Shown piece after piece: positions 6,264-11,004 of a DNA stretch of 11,004 nucleotides. The notes below the pieces were generated by a model. It made no database searches. It saw nothing but the letters and a program-made list of their open reading frames with translations, and was not told where the DNA came from. The DNA is from an uncultured Bacteroides sp. Lineage in GTDB: Bacteria > Bacteroidota > Bacteroidia > Bacteroidales > Bacteroidaceae. Numbering within the stretch: the stretch's first letter is position 1; every line of letters starts with the position of its first letter. The translations under genes and the position numbers were made by a program. Location: contig URWP01000079.1 in the NCBI GenBank assembly GCA_900551645.1, positions 1 to 11,004 of the forward strand, in the 5' to 3' direction.

Positions 6264-7610
6264 TCTGTTGGTTGTTTTCATTTTTCTGATATGATGCATC
6301 AGCATGGCTGCGGCTGTCAGGAAAGCCAGCATGTCTGAAACCGGCATACTCGACCATACTCCATTCACTCCGAAAAAAGGAGGTAGGAAAGCCAGACCAG
6401 GAAGCAGGTATAGCAGTTGCCGGGACAGGGAGAGAAAAATGGATACCGCAGCTTTTCCTATAGACTGGAAAAATTGGGTGATGACTATCTGTGCGCCGAT
6501 AACCGGAAAACTGGCAACTCCTATCTGCAAGGCAATGCTGGCCCGTTGGGTCAGTTCGGCATTGTCTGTAAACATGCCGACAAATACTTTTGGAAACAGT
6601 TCGCAGGCAATGAATCCTGTGGTTGTTATGATGGTACCGGCAATGATACCCAGTTTCAATGTCCTTTTTACTCGTTCGAAATTCTTGGCTCCATAGTTAT
6701 AGCCGCTGATGGGCTGCATTCCCATGGTTATTCCCATAACAATCATGACGAAGAGCATCTGAATGCGGTTCAAGATGCCGAATGCACCGATGGAAAGGTC
6801 GCCTCCGTAATGCGACAGGCGATTATTAATGAAAATAACGATGCAGCAGGCACAGACATTCATCACGAAAGGAGACATTCCGATACCGAAGATGTTTCGT
6901 ATGATAGGGAGTCTCAATCGGAAACAGGATTTCCGGAAGCGGACGAAACTTTTCTGACTGTAGAAATGGGAGAGCACCCAAATCATTCCTGCAAATTGGG
7001 AAGCAATGGTTGAAAGGGCTGCTCCACGGATGCCCCACTCTAATACAAAGATGCAAATAGGAGCCAGAATGACATTACAACCTACTGTCAATAAGGAGGA
7101 AAGCATAGCCTTTTTCGGATAACCGGTAGCCCGCATGATATTATTGAGTCCAATCATGACGAATGAAACAGGACTTCCTAACAGAATAACCTGCATGAAG
7201 TCATAAGCGTAAGGAAGGGTGGAATCACTGGCACCGAAGAAACGGAGTATTTCTTCCAGAAAAATGAGAGTGATTCCTCCAAAGACCATGGCATTGATGA
7301 TGCATAGGACAGCTACGTTTCCCAATATGTATTCGGCACCGGTCTGGTCTTTTTGTCCTAACCGGATGGAAGACATGGTAGCGCCACCCACACCTACCAG
7401 AGTACAGAAGGCAATATTCAGGTTCATCAGAGGAAAAGTGATAGCCAGTCCTGAAATTGCTAAGGCTCCTACACCGTGCCCGATGAAGATACTGTCTATA
7501 ATGTTGTATAAGGAAGTCAGTGTCATACCAATAATGGCCGGTATAGAATATTCTACCAATAATTTACCGATGGGAGCCGTTCCAAGGATGTGAGGGTCGT
7601 TTTTTTTCAT
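6252..7610 (-). CDS. MATE-family multidrug/metabolite exporter
   Basis: A 452-residue inner-membrane antiporter of the MATE family, closest in look to the MepA/DinF-like branch; these export drugs or metabolites in exchange for Na+ or H+. Twelve hydrophobic segments are arranged as two six-helix halves. Family marks include the TM1 aspartate Asp39 (LYNIIDSIFIGHGVG), GLNNIMRATGYP (154-165) at the end of the first half, and MQPISGYNYGAKN (298-310) in the second. I chose the ATG at 7610 (MKKNDPHILG). A TTG two codons upstream (7616) is in frame but less likely. The stop lies within the end of the NRAMP gene (convergent overlap of 12 bases), and no terminator is seen between the two. A -7 box at 7637-7630 precedes the start. 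The substrate cannot be inferred. Confidence 0.92.
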   Translation of the reverse strand: MKKNDPHILGTAPIGKLLVEYSIPAIIGMTLTSLYNIIDSIFIGHGVGALAISGLAITFPLMNLNIAFCTLVGVGGATMSSIRLGQKDQTGAEYILGNVAVLCIINAMVFGGITLIFLEEILRFFGASDSTLPYAYDFMQVILLGSPVSFVMIGLNNIMRATGYPKKAMLSSLLTVGCNVILAPICIFVLEWGIRGAALSTIASQFAGMIWVLSHFYSQKSFVRFRKSCFRLRLPIIRNIFGIGMSPFVMNVCACCIVIFINNRLSHYGGDLSIGAFGILNRIQMLFVMIVMGITMGMQPISGYNYGAKNFERVKRTLKLGIIAGTIITTTGFIACELFPKVFVGMFTDNAELTQRASIALQIGVASFPVIGAQIVITQFFQSIGKAAVSIFLSLSRQLLYLLPGLAFLPPFFGVNGVWSSMPVSDMLAFLTAAAMLMHHIRKMKTTNRLTE

Positions 7611-7629
7611 TTTCAATTATTTTAAGTAT

Positions 7630-7637
7630 CAAATTTA
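7630..7637 (-). promoter_or_regulatory. MATE gene promoter -7 box (TAAATTTG)
   Basis: On the minus strand, 7637 to 7630 reads TAAATTTG, an exact TAnnTTTG match, 19 bases before the MATE ATG. No -33 TTTG is found at 19-21 bases upstream. The 81-base divergent gap to the HAD gene must hold both promoters. Confidence 0.6.
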
Positions 7638-7658
7638 GGAAGATATAAGGATATTTAG

Positions 7659-7666
7659 GACCTTTG
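7659..7666 (+). promoter_or_regulatory. possible promoter -7 box of HAD gene (GACCTTTG)
   Basis: GACCTTTG matches TAnnTTTG at five of six fixed positions and lies 25 bases before the HAD ATG at 7692. TTAG at 7635-7638, 20 bases upstream, is a one-mismatch -33 box. It would overlap the -7 box of the divergent MATE gene (7630-7637), so the two promoters may compete. Confidence 0.4.
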
Positions 7667-7691
7667 CCGTGTTAAATCAAGCTAAATAAAA

Positions 7692-8348
7692 ATGAATCAG
7701 ACGAAAGCGATTGCTGCACTCTTTGATTGTGATGGAGTGATTATAGATACAGAACCTCAATATACGGTTTTCTGGGATGAGATAGGACGAAAGTATGTGC
7801 CGGAATATGAAAATTTCGGGAAAATCATCAAAGGACAGACTTTGGTACAAATATATGACCGTTATTTTTCAGGGATGGAGAAGGAGTTGGCCGATATCAC
7901 AGAAGCATTGAACCGCTATGAGAACGAAATGAGTTATGATTACATTCCCGGTGTAGCCGATTTTATGAAGGAACTGCGTGCTCATGGAGTGAAGATGGCG
8001 ATTGTGACCAGTTCCAATCAGCAGAAAATGAAGAATGTATATGCGGCACATCCGGAGTTGAGAGGGTTGGTTGACCGCATCCTGACATCTGAAGATTTTA
8101 CTCGTTCCAAGCCGGCTCCCGATTGTTTTCTGTTAGGAGCGAAGGTGTTCGATACGGTTAAGGAGAACTGTATGGTATTCGAAGATTCGTTTCATGGTTT
8201 GGAAGCCGGTAATGCTGCCGGTATGACGGTGGTAGGTCTGAGTACGACGAATCCGGCTGCTTCTATTCAAGATAAATGCAGACTGGTAATACCTGATTTT
8301 ACAGGATTCAGCTATGAACGGATGATGGAGCTGCTTTCCGGAAAATGA
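7692..8348 (+). CDS. HAD-superfamily hydrolase, beta-phosphoglucomutase-like
   Basis: A 218-residue cytosolic enzyme of the haloacid dehalogenase superfamily, subfamily IA, which contains sugar-phosphate phosphatases and beta-phosphoglucomutases. All four motifs are present. Motif I is FDCDGV, with nucleophile Asp12 and acid/base Asp14. Motif II is VTSSN (Thr106/Ser107). Motif III is Lys140 in SKPAPD. Motif IV is Glu164-Asp165 in FEDSFHG. A helical cap of about 65 residues lies between motif I and residue 85, typical of C1 caps. The protein is full length. It is divergent from the MATE gene and 113 bases ahead of panB, which has its own promoter, so it is probably transcribed alone. I see no T-rich terminator after it, only a weak GACAG/CTGTC hairpin (8355-8370). 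The reaction on phosphorylated small molecules is known for the family; the actual substrate, and phosphatase versus mutase, cannot be decided. Confidence 0.88.
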   Translation: MNQTKAIAALFDCDGVIIDTEPQYTVFWDEIGRKYVPEYENFGKIIKGQTLVQIYDRYFSGMEKELADITEALNRYENEMSYDYIPGVADFMKELRAHGVKMAIVTSSNQQKMKNVYAAHPELRGLVDRILTSEDFTRSKPAPDCFLLGAKVFDTVKENCMVFEDSFHGLEAGNAAGMTVVGLSTTNPAASIQDKCRLVIPDFTGFSYERMMELLSGK

Positions 8349-8405
8349 TTTTCAGACAGTCGTTTCTGTCAAGGATAGCACGTGTTTGTCAGAGATTTCC
8401 GAAAA

Positions 8406-8437
8406 TTTGTATAACTCATTAAAAACTGCTAATTTTG
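8406..8437 (+). promoter_or_regulatory. panB promoter (TTTG-N20-TAATTTTG)
   Basis: TTTG (8406-8409) and TAATTTTG (8430-8437) are both exact matches to the Bacteroides -33 and -7 boxes, with the ideal 20-base spacing. It is the best-formed promoter in the window. The start would be near 8444, leaving a leader of about 18 bases before the panB ATG. It probably also serves the downstream MFS gene and perhaps ettA. Confidence 0.85.
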
Positions 8438-8461
8438 CTCCGTTTTTAAATTAAGGTAATT

Positions 8462-9283
8462 ATGGCTGGATATCTTTCAGGTGATACACGGAAAGTGACA
8501 ACTCACCGTTTGATTGAAATGAAGGAAAGAGGCGAGAAGATTTCAATGCTCACCTCTTATGATTTTACAATGGCTCAGATTGTGGATGGAGCAGGTGTCG
8601 ATGTTATTCTGGTCGGTGATTCCGCTTCGAATGTGATGGCCGGTAATGTTACTACATTGCCTATAACGGTCGATCAGATGATTTATCACGGTAAATCGGT
8701 GATGCGTGGCGTGAAACGTGCCCTTGTGGTAGTGGACATGCCTTTTGGTTCTTATCAGGCCGACCCGTACGATGGAGTTCGCAATGCCATCCGTATCATG
8801 AAGGAAACTCATGCAGATGCACTGAAGTTAGAGGGGGGTGAGGAAGTGATTGAAACCATCCGTCACATTATCGGTGCCGGTATACCGGTGATGGGACATT
8901 TGGGACTGATGCCGCAGTCTATCAATAAATATGGTACTTATGGCGTGCGCGCCAAGGAAGAAGCAGAGGCCGAAAAACTGATTAATGATGCACGTTTGTT
9001 GCAGGAAGCAGGCTGTTTTGCTTTGGTACTCGAAAAGATTCCTGCTGCTTTGGCAGCCCGTGTAGCTCAGGAACTGACAATTCCGGTAATCGGTATCGGT
9101 GCAGGTGGAGCAGTCGACGGTCAGGTATTGGTCGTAACTGATATGTTGGGTATGACCAAGGGATTCAGCCCACGTTTTCTCCGTCGGTATGCTGATTTGC
9201 ATACACTTATGACCGATGCTATCGGAAATTATGTTTCTGATGTGAAATCATGTGATTTCCCGAACGAATCTGAGCAGTATTGA
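8462..9283 (+). CDS. panB: 3-methyl-2-oxobutanoate hydroxymethyltransferase (ketopantoate synthase)
   Basis: PanB transfers a hydroxymethyl group from 5,10-methylene-tetrahydrofolate to 2-oxoisovalerate, giving ketopantoate, the first committed step to pantothenate and coenzyme A. The 273-residue length is normal for this cytosolic TIM-barrel enzyme. The metal and substrate residues line up with the E. coli enzyme: Asp53 (VGDSASNV), Asp92 (VVDMPFGSY), Lys122 and Glu124 (LKLEGG), His146 (GHLGLMPQS) and catalytic Glu191 (LEKIP). The substrate loop IGIGAGG is at 210-216. The ATG at 8462 gives the usual short N-terminus, MAGYLSGDTRKVTT. The rest of the pan pathway is not in this window. The MFS gene begins 7 bases after the stop if its ATG at 9291 is used. 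Confidence 0.96.
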   Translation: MAGYLSGDTRKVTTHRLIEMKERGEKISMLTSYDFTMAQIVDGAGVDVILVGDSASNVMAGNVTTLPITVDQMIYHGKSVMRGVKRALVVVDMPFGSYQADPYDGVRNAIRIMKETHADALKLEGGEEVIETIRHIIGAGIPVMGHLGLMPQSINKYGTYGVRAKEEAEAEKLINDARLLQEAGCFALVLEKIPAALAARVAQELTIPVIGIGAGGAVDGQVLVVTDMLGMTKGFSPRFLRRYADLHTLMTDAIGNYVSDVKSCDFPNESEQY

Positions 9284-9290
9284 TTCCGCT

Positions 9291-10457
9291 ATGGCAATGG
9301 GTATACTGCATCCTTCGGAAGGCAGAAATAATTTATGGAACCGGAATTTCAGCTATTTGGCAGTGGCTAATTTGCTGTTGCATGCAGCTGTTTATATGTT
9401 GTTTCCGGTGTTCCATCATTGGATGGTAAGACAGTGGCACTGTTCCGACTTGTATGCCGGAGGAGTGACCGCTGTTTTCGGTATCTCTTTGTTCTTGCCG
9501 GGACTTTTCAATAATTATCTGGTAGATACATACAAACGCCAGACAGTCTGTATACGCAGTATTCTGATACTTGCACTTGTTACTTTGGCTTATCCGTATG
9601 TGGAGCATTTCCATACACTTTGGTTGCTATGGATGATTCAGGGAGTAGTATTTGCCATTGCCCTGATGGCTACCGGAAGTACTTTGGTTATCGATGTGAC
9701 TCCTAGTCAGAAACGGAATCAGGCGAATACTTGCTTTACCTGGGCCGGTATTTTCGGTATGATGTCTGGCCTGATTGGTGGATATTATGCGGAATCCTTG
9801 ATTTCTTTTCCACAATTGACTTATGTTTCCACATTGCTGGCGATAATAGCTATTCTGTTGATTTCGATGGTTTCTGTATCTTTCCGGGCACCTTTGGAAC
9901 TTCCTCTTTTATCGTTCGACCGTTTTCTCCTGTTCCGTTCGTTAGGACCTGGGGTGAATATGATGGCTGTCCCTTTTGTTTTAGGGATTGTTTTTGGTAC
10001 AATCTACGATTCTTTTTTTTACCTTTGCATAACTGGTGGAGTTATCTGTTTTCTGCTTTTGAAGGCAACTGTGGCTGTTGACGGACGTCTGTTGGTAGCG
10101 TTAGGACAGATTCTTACAGGTGCCGGATTATTGGTCTTGTATTTTTCTGATGCGGGTATCCATTTGTGGGGAGCAGGTTTTTTGATTGGCTTGGGAGCTG
10201 CAGCCTCCATTTCGCAGTTCCTTTTCGTGATGATACAGCTTCCTTTACATTGTGAACGTGGAACAGGCTATCATACCTATCAGTTGTTGTGGGAACTGGG
10301 AATTCTGTTGGGAGTTATGTCTGGTAAATGGGCGACAGCCTCTTTATCCGGCAATCCGTTTATTGTGGCTTTGGTTGCATGTCTAGCTGGACTGATAGTT
10401 TATCAGTTGGCGGTGCATCGTTATTATCGGAGGCAGATGGAGCAAAGAAAGATTTGA
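9291..10457 (+). CDS. MFS transporter, substrate unknown
   Basis: A 388-residue inner-membrane protein with about 12 hydrophobic segments, the Major Facilitator Superfamily pattern. Between TM2 and TM3 (about 71-83) is LFNNYLVDTYKRQ, a degenerate form of motif A (usually G-x-L-a-D-r-x-G-r-k/r). After TM4, TPSQKRNQANTCFTWAG (137-153) resembles the conserved P-x-x-R-x-x-A stretch before TM5. The frame is also open from a GTG at 9252, which would overlap panB by 32 bases and add 13 polar residues. I prefer the ATG at 9291, 7 bases after the panB stop; the ATG at 9297 is also possible. The tight spacing suggests one transcript with panB. A role in exporting or importing a pantothenate-related compound is tempting but unsupported. 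The substrate is not predictable from the motifs seen. Confidence 0.87.
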   Translation: MAMGILHPSEGRNNLWNRNFSYLAVANLLLHAAVYMLFPVFHHWMVRQWHCSDLYAGGVTAVFGISLFLPGLFNNYLVDTYKRQTVCIRSILILALVTLAYPYVEHFHTLWLLWMIQGVVFAIALMATGSTLVIDVTPSQKRNQANTCFTWAGIFGMMSGLIGGYYAESLISFPQLTYVSTLLAIIAILLISMVSVSFRAPLELPLLSFDRFLLFRSLGPGVNMMAVPFVLGIVFGTIYDSFFYLCITGGVICFLLLKATVAVDGRLLVALGQILTGAGLLVLYFSDAGIHLWGAGFLIGLGAAASISQFLFVMIQLPLHCERGTGYHTYQLLWELGILLGVMSGKWATASLSGNPFIVALVACLAGLIVYQLAVHRYYRRQMEQRKI

Positions 10458-10483
10458 TTTTATTTTATAACAGTTAAAAGAAT

Positions 10484-11004
10484 ATGGCAGACGACAAGAA
10501 GATTATTTTCTCAATGGTGGGAGTGAGCAAATCCTTCCAGAACAACAGACAGGTATTGAAAGACATCTACCTATCCTTTTTCTATGGTGCTAAAATCGGT
10601 ATCATCGGTTTGAACGGTTCCGGTAAATCTACGTTAATGAAGATTATTGCCGGTATCGAGAAGAGTTATCAGGGAGAAGTGGTCTTCTCACCGGGATATT
10701 CGGTAGGTTATCTGGCTCAGGAACCGGTACTTGACAATACCAAGACGGTAAAGGAAGGAGGGATGGAGGGGGTGCAGCAGGTGGTAGATACCTTGGCTGA
10801 ATATGAGGAAATCAACAACAAGTTCGGGCTGCCGGAATATTATGAAGACCCGGAGAAGATGGATGCGCTGTTTGCCCGTCAGGCTGAACTGCAGGATATC
10901 ATCGATGCAACCGATGCCTGGAATCTGGACAGCAAGCTGGAACGTGCCATGGATGCACTCCGTTGTCCGCCCGAAGACCAGCTGGTGAAGAATCTGTCGG
11001 GAGG
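10484..11004 (+). CDS. ettA: ABC-F ATPase EttA, N-terminal part (runs off window)
   Basis: The first 173 codons of an ABC-F protein, open to the window edge. EttA binds the ribosomal E site and throttles the first elongation step according to the ATP/ADP state; it is cytosolic and has no membrane domain. Visible parts are the N-terminus MADDKKIIFSMVGVSK, Walker A GLNGSGKS (42-49), the Q-loop Gln79 (YLAQEP), and the insert of about 95-160 that carries the EttA-type arm (FARQAELQDIIDATDAWNL). The start of the ABC signature, LSGG, is at the very edge. The order and spacing follow E. coli EttA closely. The start at 10484 lies 26 bases after the MFS stop, with no terminator between, so co-transcription with panB and the MFS gene is plausible. 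An unusually G-rich stretch encodes 89-97. The second ATPase domain and PtIM linker lie outside. Confidence 0.93.
   Translation, partial: MADDKKIIFSMVGVSKSFQNNRQVLKDIYLSFFYGAKIGIIGLNGSGKSTLMKIIAGIEKSYQGEVVFSPGYSVGYLAQEPVLDNTKTVKEGGMEGVQQVVDTLAEYEEINNKFGLPEYYEDPEKMDALFARQAELQDIIDATDAWNLDSKLERAMDALRCPPEDQLVKNLSG

Noticed and set aside
6304..7593. Open frames on the plus strand across the MATE gene (6304-6696, 6417-7013, 7219-7593)
   Set aside because: Antisense shadows. Their translations have low-complexity, non-protein-like composition, while the minus strand encodes a complete MATE protein.
7611..7616. TTG start two codons before the MATE ATG
   Set aside because: A rare start codon with an ATG six bases downstream and no Shine-Dalgarno sequence favouring it.
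8355..8370. GACAG/CTGTC hairpin after the HAD gene as a terminator
   Set aside because: Only five base pairs and no T-run after it.
9252..9290. GTG start for the MFS gene overlapping panB by 32 bases
   Set aside because: It adds 13 polar residues before the first MFS helix. The ATG at 9291, just after the panB stop, is the more economical start, though the GTG is not excluded.
10020..10027. Exact TACCTTTG box inside the MFS gene as an ettA promoter
   Set aside because: The six fixed positions are expected several times by chance in 11 kb of A/T-rich DNA. The nearest TTTG is 23 bases upstream, outside the usual spacing, and it is 457 bases from ettA.
1..11004. Mobile elements, CRISPR arrays, tRNA genes, phage or toxin-antitoxin modules
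   Set aside because: Looked for terminal inverted repeats, regularly spaced repeats, integrase or transposase motifs and tRNA-like stretches on both strands; none seen.

Overview
The window reads as ordinary chromosomal core DNA of a member of the Bacteroidales, most likely Bacteroides/Phocaeicola. Three things point there: a 286-residue primary sigma factor without region 1.1, which is the Bacteroides type; promoter -7 boxes of the form TAnnTTTG in front of several genes; and almost no Shine-Dalgarno sequences before the starts. I cannot name the species from sequence alone. There are no insertion sequences, integrases, tRNAs, phage genes or CRISPR arrays.

Layout. The left end (1 to about 158) is the 5' part of RNase P RNA on the minus strand. 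A 256-base divergent intergenic region with several repeats and a 12-base palindrome separates it from htrA (415-1905), a periplasmic serine protease. A strong terminator follows. Next come rpoD (2103-2963), another terminator, and a two-gene unit: a small secreted protein of unknown function (3210-3617) and a C11/clostripain-type lipoprotein peptidase (3626-4903), closed by a third terminator. An NRAMP metal transporter (5010-6263) converges on, and overlaps by 12 bases, a minus-strand MATE exporter (6252-7610). The MATE gene diverges from a HAD-family phosphatase/mutase (7692-8348). The right end is a plus-strand series: panB (8462-9283), an MFS transporter (start chosen at 9291) and the first 173 codons of ettA, an ABC-F ribosome-associated ATPase, running off the window from 10484.

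How the genes relate. The left half is information processing and envelope quality control (RNase P, the housekeeping sigma factor, HtrA). The middle is envelope proteolysis plus metal and drug/metabolite transport. The right is pantothenate/CoA synthesis with a transporter and a translation factor. panB, the MFS gene and ettA have short gaps and no visible terminator between them, so they may share a transcript from the well-formed promoter at 8406-8437.

I see no convincing new multi-gene system. The least explained items are the small secreted protein paired with the C11 peptidase, and the repeat- and palindrome-rich region between rnpB and htrA.
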